From NCBI GenBank assembly GCA_003818605.1, contig RPQS01000024.1:1-60664 (forward strand): 60,664 nt of DNA, written 5' to 3'. Source of the stretch: Candidatus Zhuqueibacterota bacterium (lineage in GTDB: Bacteria > Electryoneota > RPQS01). Below, piece after piece: positions 8,366 through 17,285 of the stretch (position 1 is its first letter; every line of letters begins with the position of its first letter). The notes below the pieces were generated by a model. It worked only from the letters and a program-made list of their open reading frames with translations. It was not told where the DNA came from and did no database searches. The translations under genes and the position numbers were made by a program.

Positions 8366-10258
8366 ATGGTTCTTGCCATTTTTCTTGCATTTGTTATTTT
8401 TGTCGTAGCACTCTCCTTCTACCTCGGGCGCAGGACAAAGACATCGTCTGGATATTATGCTGCGGGCGGACAGATTCATTGGGGCGTGAATGGTATCGCG
8501 TTCGCTGGCGACTACCTGTCAGCGGCTTCCTTCCTCGGCATTTGCGGGATGATTGCCACCGTTGGCTATGATGGTTTTCTCTACTCCATAGGCTATCTTG
8601 CCGGGTGGATTGTGGCCCTGTTCGTCGTCGCGGAAGCGATGAAGAGGCTGGGCAAATATACTTTTACAGACGCGTTAGACTCAAAATTCAACTCTCGCGG
8701 TATTAAGCTGGCTGCCGCCATCAGCACATTAATGGTATCCATCTGCTATTTGATCCCGCAAATGGTCGGCGCCGGCGTGTTGGTTGAACCCCTGCTCGGC
8801 ATTTCTCAGCACTGGGGCGTGATTATTGTCGGTGCGGTTGTCATCACCATTGTCGCGACAGCCGGCATGGCGTCGACGACCTATGTGCAGTTCCTTAAAG
8901 GAGGGCTGCTCATCATTTTCTCGCTCGCGCTTGTCATTGCCGTTTGCTGGAGAGGATTCACGACGCAGCCCACACCGAAGGGCCATACTCGATACGAGTA
9001 CCAGTCTCTGGCGGCTTTGGAAGTAGATGGAAAAATCACTATCGCAGATTCGGCACGGAAGCTTATCCGGGAATACGTCGACGCGGCCTCGCAAACCCGA
9101 TTTGTAAGTCTCGCGGAGAACGGACGGCAGAGCTGGTGGAAGGTCGAGCAGGGCGAAACGGGCATAACGCTGCACGAGACGCAATCTGTTGTCGTCACCG
9201 CTAATGGTTCGAAATTGATCAACGGCGCGCCCGCTTCCGAAGGAAATAAGCTGCGACCTGTGGGGAATGTTGAGTTGCTTCGCGGACAGAAGGTCGCAAA
9301 TACAGGCAGCGTTTCCCCGATAGAAATGTTGGCAGCGCTTTCGGATAAGAACACCATTGTACGCCGCTGGAAAGACGTGAAGTTAACTGATGCCGACGGT
9401 GCGAAAGTCACCGTGTACTACTCTGCATTGACCAAGGGAAATCAATTGATGCGGCCGGGCATTAAGTTTAAGGTTCAGGGCACCCCGTTAGAGAAACTCG
9501 ACTTTGTCTCGCTGATGCTGGCTCTCTTCTTGGGCACCGCCGCCCTGCCGCACATTCTGATCCGTTATTATACGGTACCTAACGCAGCGAGTGCGCGTAA
9601 ATCGACCATTGTCGCAATTGCCGCCATTGGCTTCTTCTACATACTAACACTGTTCATGGGACTTGGCGCGATGATGAACGGTGTTTTGAATCCGGCGGAT
9701 AGCAATATGGCAGCGCCATTACTTGCACACAGTTTCGGCACGTTCCTTTTCGCCTTTATCTCCGCTATCGCGTTCGCGACTGTTCTGGGCACTGTGAGCG
9801 GATTAATCGTCGCGGCATCCGGTGCGGTTGCCCACGATCTCATGGATCGCTATATGAAAGTGTCGATGGACGACCGGCAAAAAGTACGAGCCGGCAAGGT
9901 GTCGGCATTTGTTATCGGCGCGCTGGCGATTCTATTGGGAATTCTCTTCAAAGGAATCAATGTCACATTCCTTGTCGGACTCGCGTTTGCCGTTGCCGCC
10001 TCCGCAAACCTGCCAGCGATGTTGATGCTCCTATTCTGGAAACATACGACCGCAAAGGGTATTACAGCTTCAGTTTTGGTGGGGACCTTTACGGCCCTGG
10101 TGCTTATTGCTCTTTCGCCGGAATTATTTAAACTCTACGGGCTTAATCCGGATGCCGCTCCGATTCCACTGAACAACCCCGGCATTTTTTCTATTCCGTT
10201 GAGTTTCATCACCTTGGTGACGGTCTCATTGATCACGCGAAAAAAGCGTCTTCTTTAA
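8366..10258 (+). CDS. Sodium:solute (acetate-type) symporter, VC_2705-like subfamily
   Basis: An inner-membrane SSS-family transporter of 630 residues from ATG 8366; a longer in-frame reading from 8291 only overlaps DUF485. It begins with a first helix, then GRRTKTSSGYYAAGG and GDYLSAASFLG, the SSS signature found in ActP. After about helix six there is a roughly 190-residue soluble insertion (near residues 200-385), followed by the remaining helices (LFLGTAALPHILIRYYTVP and onward). That insertion marks the long VC_2705-like subfamily. Likely substrates are acetate or other short carboxylates moved with Na+, inferred from family and from the DUF485 partner. The sCache domain of the next gene fits the same ligand class. 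Confidence 0.9.
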   Translation: MVLAIFLAFVIFVVALSFYLGRRTKTSSGYYAAGGQIHWGVNGIAFAGDYLSAASFLGICGMIATVGYDGFLYSIGYLAGWIVALFVVAEAMKRLGKYTFTDALDSKFNSRGIKLAAAISTLMVSICYLIPQMVGAGVLVEPLLGISQHWGVIIVGAVVITIVATAGMASTTYVQFLKGGLLIIFSLALVIAVCWRGFTTQPTPKGHTRYEYQSLAALEVDGKITIADSARKLIREYVDAASQTRFVSLAENGRQSWWKVEQGETGITLHETQSVVVTANGSKLINGAPASEGNKLRPVGNVELLRGQKVANTGSVSPIEMLAALSDKNTIVRRWKDVKLTDADGAKVTVYYSALTKGNQLMRPGIKFKVQGTPLEKLDFVSLMLALFLGTAALPHILIRYYTVPNAASARKSTIVAIAAIGFFYILTLFMGLGAMMNGVLNPADSNMAAPLLAHSFGTFLFAFISAIAFATVLGTVSGLIVAASGAVAHDLMDRYMKVSMDDRQKVRAGKVSAFVIGALAILLGILFKGINVTFLVGLAFAVAASANLPAMLMLLFWKHTTAKGITASVLVGTFTALVLIALSPELFKLYGLNPDAAPIPLNNPGIFSIPLSFITLVTVSLITRKKRLL

Positions 10259-10375
10259 TTTCGGTGTCAACTCATGCTGAGACGGTACAGAGAAGTGCGC
10301 GAGCACTCCATCATGAATTAATACGGCCGGAGAGTTGGCCCTGTTCGCTCGCACTGCTCTCCCTTCCGAAAGTCC

Positions 10376-13300
10376 ATGCACACTATACGCGTCGATTTAC
10401 ACTGCCATTCAGTGCATAGTGATGGCGTTCTCGCACCCCGCGACCTCGCCGAAGCGCTTGTAGCCGATGGTGTTGTCGTCGCCGCTCTCACAGACCATAA
10501 CAGCGTAGAGGGTCTGAAAGAATTTCGCCGAGCATTGGCGCGGCGCGAGGTGGGTTTTATACCTGCCGTGGAGATTACGACGCATTATGGCGACCGTGAA
10601 GCACATCTCTTAGCTTATGGAATAAACGCCGCACATCCGGAACTGTTGTCTACCCTCGTTTCTTTGCGTCAAGCATTCACTTCCGATGTACACAGCGTTG
10701 CGGGGGCTTTACGGACGAAAGGGGTGGTACCGAATGATGAGATGGTCGATATTCCGAGCGGACGGATCGATATTGTCGAGGCGATTGACTTGGTGCACCG
10801 AGCTGGGGGGCGCGCCTTTCTTGCCCACCCGTTGATGCTGGAAGCTGATGAGATCAAATTGGAAATGATTCTCGTAGAGCTCCAAGCTCGAGGATTGGAC
10901 GGCATTGAAGTATTCTACGCACCTTTTACGGTCGAGGAACGAAATCGTTTACACTCCATGGCGCGGCGTGTCGGGTTGTTGGTTTGTGCTGGCACTGATA
11001 TTCATGAACGCATAGCCCCGAATACTGCGGGAATCGAGATGCCGGTCGCTGATTGGAAGGCCTTTCGGGATGCAATCGGTGGATGGACTGCCTCAGATAG
11101 GCAACGTGACACAGCATCTCGTTCGCGGGGCAACGCTCGCTTCAAATGGCGCAACTTTATATTCCATATCATCTTTCCGACATTTTTAGCTATTGCGCTG
11201 TTTATCGTTGCCATCTATGCGCTGTTTCTGCCGACATTCGAGCAAACCCTGATTGATCGCAAGCGCGAGATGATCCGCGAATTAACGAACTCGGCCTGGA
11301 GCATTCTAACAGGCCTCGAGAACGATGAGCATGAAGGCCGTTTGACGCGCGGGGAAGCACAAGAATTAGCTATTTCTCGCATTGCATCGCTTCGCTACGG
11401 ACCGGAAAGTAAAGACTATTTCTGGCTGCAGGATATGCATCCACGCATCATCATGCATCCGTACCGCACGGATCTTAACGGAAAGGACGTTTCCAACTTC
11501 TGTGATCCACGAGGTGTAGCCATTTTTGTGGCGTTTGCCGATTTGGTCAAACGCGAGCAACAAGGCTATGCCGTGTATGTCTGGCAATGGAATGACGATC
11601 CGAGCCGCTTGGTCCCGAAGGAATCGTATGTTAAAGGTTTCGCACCTTGGGGCTGGATCATTGGCACCGGACTCTATATCGAGGATGTTACGAATGAGAT
11701 TAATCGCATCGAGCGAAGTCTGGTGCGCATTTCGCTTGCGATCTCGGTGGTTGTGGTGTTGCTTTTACTCTACGTGATTTTCGAGAGCCTGCGCCTGGAG
11801 CGCGAGCGTGCGGACGTGGAGGAGGATCTTCACGAATCCACGGAACGCTACCGTTCTCTCGTGGAATCAAAAACCGAGGGCACTTTGCTGGTGATGGATC
11901 GCCGATGCCGCTATGCCAATAATATCTTTTTAGAAACACTCGGCTGCTCATCTGGCGAGCTTGAGCTGTTGGATCTATCGGACTTATTCCCCGATATTCT
12001 GGACAATAACGCAGCGTGGAACGAGTTGAATGCCCTGCTGCGGGGAGACGAAGTCAACAGCGGTTTCGATGCGGTCATCAAGCGACGCGACGGCAGAATG
12101 ATCGAGTGTGTCCTCACGCTCAGCCGTATTTCCGTTGCGGGTCGCGAGGGCTTCATTATTCACTCACGAAGCATAGAACCGGCTATAAACGCAGCCGGTT
12201 TACATGAAACGATCAAGCGTGATCAGATTCTGCAGCGAGTTGTCGACGAAAGCCCCATCGGCATTTTCCGAGCGCGCGCTACATCACGGGGCACACTAAC
12301 AGCCTATAACCAAACCGCTGTGCAGCTGTTGTCTGTGAACGAAAACGTCGAGGGCGAACCGCTTGCGCTTGCCGATCTCTTTGTTGATTCAACAGCATAC
12401 GACGAGTTTCTCAAAAACTTGCAGCGAGATAGCCAAACTGTTCACTGCCTTCACCAAATTCTCCATGATATGAGCAACAGAACGGTTGCCATTACCGCGA
12501 AGCTGGTTCGTGATAGCCAGGGTGCTCCGCAGTCGATCAACGGTTTTGTCGCGGATATTACGAATCAGCATTATCGCGAAGCGGAGTTGGAAGCAACCAT
12601 CGAGCGGCTGCAGACAACGCTTCTCTTCTTGCACGAACCCCTCAGCCGCTTGACCCAACATGCCGTCTACTGCACTATCGATACATCGGTAGGCATGGCG
12701 GCGGCGATGATGACCGACCAGCACTCGAGCTCTGCCCTCGTTCGGACGGAGTCTGGCAATGTGGTTGGCATCATCACCGATGGAGATATTCGGCAACGCG
12801 TGGTGGCTGCGGGGCTGGATCAAAATACTCCAGCACATCGAATCATGTCGGCGCCAATTGTGACCATTGGCGAGCAAGCGGTGATCTACGAAGCGATGAT
12901 GATGATGGAACAACAGCACATTAACCATTTGGCCGTCGCTGACGACACCGGGCTTATCGTCGGCACCATCTGCCACCAAGAACTGATGCAGTTTCAGCAG
13001 TACGGTCCGATCGTGCTCACTCGCGAGATCGAACACGCTTCCACGCCAAGCGACGTCGTCCGCAGCTGTAAGAGTACTCCGGGATTAGTTAAAGTACTCC
13101 TCGATTGCGGAGCGCGCTCACATATAATCAGCCGTCTGATTTCCTCCGTGTGTGATGCTTCGACTTTCAAACTGATCGCGTTCGCGGAATCTGAGTTAGG
13201 ACCTCCTCCGGCGCCTTATGTATTCATGTCGCTCGGCAGCCAGGGGCGTCAAGAGATGACTCTGTCTAGCGATCAGGATAACGCAATTTTATACGAAGCG

Positions 13301-14050
13301 CCCGCGGATCCGGAGCGGGACGCTGCTGTTAGAGAGTATCTTGTGGAGCTTGGGCGTTTTGTATGCGAGTGGCTCAATCGGGCGGGATATCCATACTGCC
13401 GTGGGGCCGCTATGGCGCAAAATCCGCGTTGGTGTCAACCACTTTCTACTTGGAAGGCTTATTTTCGCGAGTGGATCGAACGCGCCGAACCGCAGCAGTT
13501 ATTGGAATTTTCTATCTTTTTTGATTTCCGTCCGGTATACGGCACAACCCGTCTGGCGACGGATTTGAGTCATTATGTTTTCGATCTGCTGCGCGAACAC
13601 CCGGCATTCTATCCGCATTTTGCTCAGAATTCGCTGCAGTTCAAACCGCCCAAGCGCCTTTTCGGCCGAATTTTTGGGAGCGGCGGCAAGGAGCCAGGAG
13701 GCATGCTTGACGCCAAAGAAGCCGTAATACCAATTATTAGTTTTGCACGGCTTTATGCTCTCCGTGAAGGAATTGACGTGACAAACACTGTGGAACGGCT
13801 CCAACGATTGACCGAGACCGAGGTAATAAACGAAACAAGTGGTCAGGCAATCATCGAGGCGTTCGAGTTTCTCACGCGACAGAATTTAACGCAACAAGAG
13901 AAGACTTTTGCTTCGCGGCAGACAGTTGACAATAGAATACATCTTCGCAAGCTCGGACCGATTGAGCAATCGCTCCTCCATCAGTCCATTGCGCAAATTG
14001 ACGCCATCCAAAAACGAATTAACTATGACTTTTTTAGTGGCATGATATAG
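10376..14050 (+). CDS. PHP phosphoesterase - sCache - PAS - CBS pair - DUF294 nucleotidyltransferase fusion
   Basis: A 1224-residue membrane protein combining modules normally on separate chains. Residues 1-235 are a PHP domain of the TrpH/RNase AM type with an apparently complete metal set: H9, H11, D16, H41, E66, H77, H151, D208, H210. TM1 is about 260-283 and TM2 about 449-469, enclosing an extracytoplasmic sCache_2 domain (YFWLQDMHPRIIMHP; PWGWIIGTGLYI). Then come PAS (487-600), a second PAS-like region (611-730), two CBS repeats (760-875), and a DUF294/GlnD-like nucleotidyltransferase with GSQGRQE (954-960) and D966/D968, plus a DUF294_C-like end. It lies 117 bases after the symporter. 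No good Shine-Dalgarno is visible. Probable role: sensing external carboxylate and controlling uptake or nucleotide signalling (inference). Confidence 0.85.
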   Translation: MHTIRVDLHCHSVHSDGVLAPRDLAEALVADGVVVAALTDHNSVEGLKEFRRALARREVGFIPAVEITTHYGDREAHLLAYGINAAHPELLSTLVSLRQAFTSDVHSVAGALRTKGVVPNDEMVDIPSGRIDIVEAIDLVHRAGGRAFLAHPLMLEADEIKLEMILVELQARGLDGIEVFYAPFTVEERNRLHSMARRVGLLVCAGTDIHERIAPNTAGIEMPVADWKAFRDAIGGWTASDRQRDTASRSRGNARFKWRNFIFHIIFPTFLAIALFIVAIYALFLPTFEQTLIDRKREMIRELTNSAWSILTGLENDEHEGRLTRGEAQELAISRIASLRYGPESKDYFWLQDMHPRIIMHPYRTDLNGKDVSNFCDPRGVAIFVAFADLVKREQQGYAVYVWQWNDDPSRLVPKESYVKGFAPWGWIIGTGLYIEDVTNEINRIERSLVRISLAISVVVVLLLLYVIFESLRLERERADVEEDLHESTERYRSLVESKTEGTLLVMDRRCRYANNIFLETLGCSSGELELLDLSDLFPDILDNNAAWNELNALLRGDEVNSGFDAVIKRRDGRMIECVLTLSRISVAGREGFIIHSRSIEPAINAAGLHETIKRDQILQRVVDESPIGIFRARATSRGTLTAYNQTAVQLLSVNENVEGEPLALADLFVDSTAYDEFLKNLQRDSQTVHCLHQILHDMSNRTVAITAKLVRDSQGAPQSINGFVADITNQHYREAELEATIERLQTTLLFLHEPLSRLTQHAVYCTIDTSVGMAAAMMTDQHSSSALVRTESGNVVGIITDGDIRQRVVAAGLDQNTPAHRIMSAPIVTIGEQAVIYEAMMMMEQQHINHLAVADDTGLIVGTICHQELMQFQQYGPIVLTREIEHASTPSDVVRSCKSTPGLVKVLLDCGARSHIISRLISSVCDASTFKLIAFAESELGPPPAPYVFMSLGSQGRQEMTLSSDQDNAILYEAPADPERDAAVREYLVELGRFVCEWLNRAGYPYCRGAAMAQNPRWCQPLSTWKAYFREWIERAEPQQLLEFSIFFDFRPVYGTTRLATDLSHYVFDLLREHPAFYPHFAQNSLQFKPPKRLFGRIFGSGGKEPGGMLDAKEAVIPIISFARLYALREGIDVTNTVERLQRLTETEVINETSGQAIIEAFEFLTRQNLTQQEKTFASRQTVDNRIHLRKLGPIEQSLLHQSIAQIDAIQKRINYDFFSGMI

Positions 14051-14069
14051 GATTAAATAAAGTGAATCA

Positions 14070-14212
14070 ACCGGCGAAGTACGGCTGCTTGGTTCTGGGA
14101 TTTCCAAATATTGTGCTTGACAAACCGAAAGAATAATCCTCTTCATGACCCTTGCTCAAGAATTGATGCTGCTGACACCGTCAGATAATATGGGCAGGCA
14201 GACTTCGCCGGT
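14070..14212. repeat. 11-base inverted repeats ACCGGCGAAGT / ACTTCGCCGGT
   Basis: A perfect 11-base inverted pair at 14070-14080 and 14202-14212, separated by 121 bases in the gap after the sensor fusion gene. No open frame or T-run lies between that would make it a terminator. It could be the ends of a small palindromic element or chance. Confidence 0.4.
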
Positions 14213-14283
14213 CCTAAATGAAGTTTACGGCCGCACGATTTGGCCGTTGGGAACCCGATAATTCGCCGCGGAAAGGATGCGCC

Positions 14284-14937
14284 GTGTTCAATCTGGCCGA
14301 AGAACTGCTGATCCTTTCTCTGCCCGATGCCTTGGGAAAAAAGGTGGGGATGGCCGGGAATATCAGCTATGCATTGACGGGCGCGTTTATCATCGAACTC
14401 ATGACGCGCGGCCGCGCGCGGTTGAATGATAAAAAGAAGCTCGAGATCACGGACAGTTCGAGCACGGGCAATGAACTTTTGGATGAAGTCATTCAGCGCA
14501 TTCGGGGAGCCAAACGACCGGCAACCGCGCAAACGTGGATCGGCAATCTTGCGCTGGCCATCAAAAGACTTCGGCCTCGCGTCTTGCAGCCGTTGGTGGA
14601 CAAGGGAATCGTGCGGGCTGAACCGAAAAAGTTTTTGGGATTGTTTCCGTACACGTATTATTTTCTTTTCGATCCCACACCCGCGATGGAAATCCGCGAG
14701 CGGCTGCGGGCTTCGCTGATTGATGAGCGCGCAATGGAAGCGCGCACGCTGCTGCTCGTTTCCATTTTACAGGCCAGCCGTTTTTTAACGGCGCAGCTTC
14801 CTAAAACTGAACGCAAGGCGGCCAATAAAAAAGCTGCGCAGTTGATGAAGGAAAACGCTATCGCCAAAGCAATTGCCGATCAGAATGCCGCCGTCGCCGC
14901 CGCCGTGATTGCGGCCACATCCGCGGCGTCAAGTTAG
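14284..14937 (+). CDS. GPP34 (GOLPH3-like) family protein
   Basis: A 217-residue protein matching the Golgi phosphoprotein 3 (GPP34) family. It opens with FNLAEELLILSLPDALGKK, has a central helical domain, then a hydrophobic hairpin (FLGLFPYTYYFLF, about residues 118-130) that in GOLPH3 inserts into membranes. The start is taken as GTG 14284 because GGAAAGGA lies at 14270-14277 and because family members begin directly at LAEELLL; an ATG at 14218 is in frame but lacks a ribosome site. The alanine-rich C-terminal tail is low complexity. Eukaryotic GOLPH3 binds PI4P and retains glycosyltransferases; bacterial homologues, common in actinobacteria, have no settled function. It sits just upstream of pgi. 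Confidence 0.8.
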   Translation: MFNLAEELLILSLPDALGKKVGMAGNISYALTGAFIIELMTRGRARLNDKKKLEITDSSSTGNELLDEVIQRIRGAKRPATAQTWIGNLALAIKRLRPRVLQPLVDKGIVRAEPKKFLGLFPYTYYFLFDPTPAMEIRERLRASLIDERAMEARTLLLVSILQASRFLTAQLPKTERKAANKKAAQLMKENAIAKAIADQNAAVAAAVIAATSAASS

Positions 14938-14953
14938 CATTTCAAACGAAGTT

Positions 14954-14982
14954 TTTCTCGTTTCTCATTTCTAATTTTCTTT
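14954..14982 (+). repeat. Pyrimidine tract with TTTCTC units before pgi
   Basis: The bases before the pgi start form an almost pure pyrimidine run. A 17-mer inside it (14954-14970, TTTCTCGTTTCTCATTT) recurs exactly at 40680-40696, before another gene. It replaces any Shine-Dalgarno for pgi. Confidence 0.5.
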
Positions 14983-16329
14983 ATGATTTCTCTGAACACC
15001 GATCACGCCTTCAGCGATAAAGCCGGCAAGCATGGCCTGAATCCGCGCGATATCGAAAAGCTGAAGCCGAAAATTCTCAGCGCGCTGGCCGCGATTCGCG
15101 AACGCCAGCGGGCGAGCGAACTGCCGTTTCTCGATCTGCCCAACGACCGCGCTGCGGCGGATTCCTGCCGGGTGATGGCCGAACGATTCTCGAAGATGCA
15201 GAACTTTTTGCTGGCGGGAATCGGCGGCTCGGCCTTAGGTCCCGCCGCGCTCTTCGGCACACTGGCGCATCCGCTGCACAATCTTCTCAATGCGGATCAA
15301 CGCAAAGGCCGCCCCCGCTTTTTCATGCTGGATAACGTGGATCCGGATTATGCTTCCGCGCTGCTGGCGATGTGCGATCCGCGCGAAACGGTGTTCAATA
15401 TTATTTCCAAGAGCGGAGCCACCGCCGAAACAGCCGCCGCAAGTTTGCTCGTGTTCGACCGCACGCAAAAGGCTCTCGGCCCGAAGTGGAAAGAGCACGT
15501 AGTCTGCACGACCGATCCGCGCACGGGCGATTTGCGCAAGCTGTGCGAACGCGAAGGATTGCTCACGCTCGATCTGCCTTCCGGCGTGGGCGGACGTTTC
15601 TCTATTCTTACTCCGGTGGGACTCTTTCCCGCGTATCTGCTCGGCTTTGACGTGGATGCTCTGCTGAAAGGCGCTTCTGAAATGGCGGCGCGCGGATTGT
15701 CCGACGATCTTTCGCAAAATCCCGCCGCCAAGCTTGCGGCCATGCTGTATCTTTTCGACCGCGAATACAAGAAGCTCATCCACGTGATGATGGCTTACGC
15801 AAATTCGCTGTATCTTTTAGCCGATTGGTTCCGGCAGTTGTGGGCGGAATCCTTAGGCAAGGCCACGGATTTGAACGGTGACAAAGTCAACGTCGGTCCG
15901 ACCCCGGTAAAGGCGTTGGGCGCGACCGATCAGCATTCGCAGGTGCAGCTTTTTATCGAAGGTCCGTACGATAAGGTGTTCATTTTCCTCGAAGCGAAGC
16001 AATTCCGCACGGAACTTGTGCTGCCTTCAATTTACAAAGACGTTTCCTCGCTCGATTATCTTGGCGGCCAAACCATGAACCGTTTGATGGCGGCGGAATT
16101 CGCCGCCACGCGCGAAGCCCTCGCGCGGCAGGAGCGGCCTTCGGTTACCATCACCTTCCCGCAGCTCGATGCGCACAGTGTCGGTTCGTTCCTCATGCTC
16201 ATGGAAATCGTAACCACCATCGCGGGTTCGCTCTACAACATCAATCCGTTCGATCAGCCCGGCGTGGAACACGGCAAAGTGCTTACCTACGGATTGATGG
16301 GGCGCAAGGGCTACGAGAAGAAAATCTGA
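14983..16329 (+). CDS. pgi: Glucose-6-phosphate isomerase
   Basis: Interconverts glucose 6-phosphate and fructose 6-phosphate in glycolysis and gluconeogenesis; cytoplasmic. The 448-residue protein carries FLLAGIGGSALGPAALFG (about residues 71-88), the sugar-phosphate-binding loop, KSGATAETAAA (about 142-152), and the late active-site phrase TDQHSQVQLFIEGP. Length agrees with the compact bacterial form rather than the roughly 550-residue enterobacterial form. ATG 14983 is preceded by a pyrimidine-rich stretch with no ribosome site. The downstream membrane protein starts 47 bases after the stop. Confidence 0.95.
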   Translation: MISLNTDHAFSDKAGKHGLNPRDIEKLKPKILSALAAIRERQRASELPFLDLPNDRAAADSCRVMAERFSKMQNFLLAGIGGSALGPAALFGTLAHPLHNLLNADQRKGRPRFFMLDNVDPDYASALLAMCDPRETVFNIISKSGATAETAAASLLVFDRTQKALGPKWKEHVVCTTDPRTGDLRKLCEREGLLTLDLPSGVGGRFSILTPVGLFPAYLLGFDVDALLKGASEMAARGLSDDLSQNPAAKLAAMLYLFDREYKKLIHVMMAYANSLYLLADWFRQLWAESLGKATDLNGDKVNVGPTPVKALGATDQHSQVQLFIEGPYDKVFIFLEAKQFRTELVLPSIYKDVSSLDYLGGQTMNRLMAAEFAATREALARQERPSVTITFPQLDAHSVGSFLMLMEIVTTIAGSLYNINPFDQPGVEHGKVLTYGLMGRKGYEKKI

Positions 16330-16376
16330 GACCAGAGACTTGAAAGAGAGTTCTCGATAAACAGAAAAAATTCGTT

Positions 16377-16859
16377 ATGAATTATGCACACATCCATTTA
16401 ATGTTGAATCATGCCCCGATTATGGGCATGGGTTTCGGTGTGCTGGTGCTGCTTTGGGGCTTGATTCGCCGCAATTGCGAAGTCGTGCGGACAAGTTTTC
16501 TGCTTTTCATGCTTGCCGCCGTCTTAGCCATACCCACGTTTTTCACGGGTGAACCGGCTTCAGATGTTTTAAAGAATCTGCCGCATTTCAGCGAGCAAAC
16601 ATCGGAGGCTCATGAGGAAGCGGCGCTCATTGCCCTTATCTTTGTCGGCATTACGGGAATCATTTCGCTGATCGCCTATATCCGCCTAATCACCAAGAAG
16701 GAATGTACGGCTCCGCTGACCATCGGTATTCTGATCATCGCCCTGATCACGCTCGGCTTTTTCTTCCGCGCCGGTCAGCTCGGCGGCAAGATCAATCATC
16801 AGGAATTGCGGCCGGGATTCGTGATGCCCGCGCATACGGAAGATGCGGATAAGGATTGA
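16377..16859 (+). CDS. Four-helix membrane protein, DUF2231-like
   Basis: A 160-residue protein with four predicted transmembrane helices (about 14-29, 38-55, 84-105, 111-132). It opens with HIHLMLNHAPIMGMGFG and has HEEAALIALI before helix three and GGKINHQEL after helix four. Paired histidines at helix ends suggest heme or metal binding, and the general form resembles DUF2231-type membrane proteins; this is inference. The next gene begins three bases after the stop, so the two are co-transcribed. Confidence 0.6.
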   Translation: MNYAHIHLMLNHAPIMGMGFGVLVLLWGLIRRNCEVVRTSFLLFMLAAVLAIPTFFTGEPASDVLKNLPHFSEQTSEAHEEAALIALIFVGITGIISLIAYIRLITKKECTAPLTIGILIIALITLGFFFRAGQLGGKINHQELRPGFVMPAHTEDADKD

Positions 16860-16862
16860 TTC

Positions 16863-17285
16863 ATGGCCATCGTTGCTGTTTCCATTGCTCCATCGGATGT
16901 GGGCACAAGCGTATCGAAATACGTGGCGGCTGCTGAAAAAGCGCTGCGCGAAGACGGGCGCGTGGAATATCGCCTCGATCCGATGTTCACCACGCTCGAA
17001 GGCGATCTGGACGTGTGCTTCGAGGTCATCCGCAAGATGCAGGAAGCGGTCTTTGCGATGGGTGCAAAGCGCGTAGGAACGGTGATCAAGATTGACGACC
17101 GCCGCGACAAAGTCGCCCACATGGAAGACAAGATCAAAAGTGTGGAAGACAAATTACAGGGGTTGTTGGTATTGAGTTGTGATTCGCCGCGCGTTTTTTA
17201 TCGGCGAATTCGCATGCCGTCCAGGGCACAGCCCGGCTCTAAGAGGTGCATTTATGTCAAAGGACGTTACACTGAAGCGGGTTGA
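16863..17285 (+). CDS. MTH1187-type thiamine-binding protein with an unusual tail
   Basis: Residues 1-98 match the small MTH1187/YkoF-like thiamine-binding (DUF77) family: AIVAVSIAPSDVGTSVSKYV, MFTTLEGDLD, and IKIDDRRDKVAHMEDKIKS near the end. Family members stop at about 100 residues, but this frame runs on for about 40 residues of unrelated, arginine-rich sequence and overlaps the next gene by 32 bases. The extension contains an 8-base-pair hairpin at 17182-17209. A lost stop codon or insertion of a palindromic element is the simplest explanation; a frame error in the assembly is also possible. Confidence 0.8.
   Translation: MAIVAVSIAPSDVGTSVSKYVAAAEKALREDGRVEYRLDPMFTTLEGDLDVCFEVIRKMQEAVFAMGAKRVGTVIKIDDRRDKVAHMEDKIKSVEDKLQGLLVLSCDSPRVFYRRIRMPSRAQPGSKRCIYVKGRYTEAG

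Noticed and set aside
8071-14050. Recent horizontal transfer of the symporter module based on base composition
   Set aside because: Codon style seemed slightly different by eye, but no measurable composition break could be established here and no mobility genes flank it.
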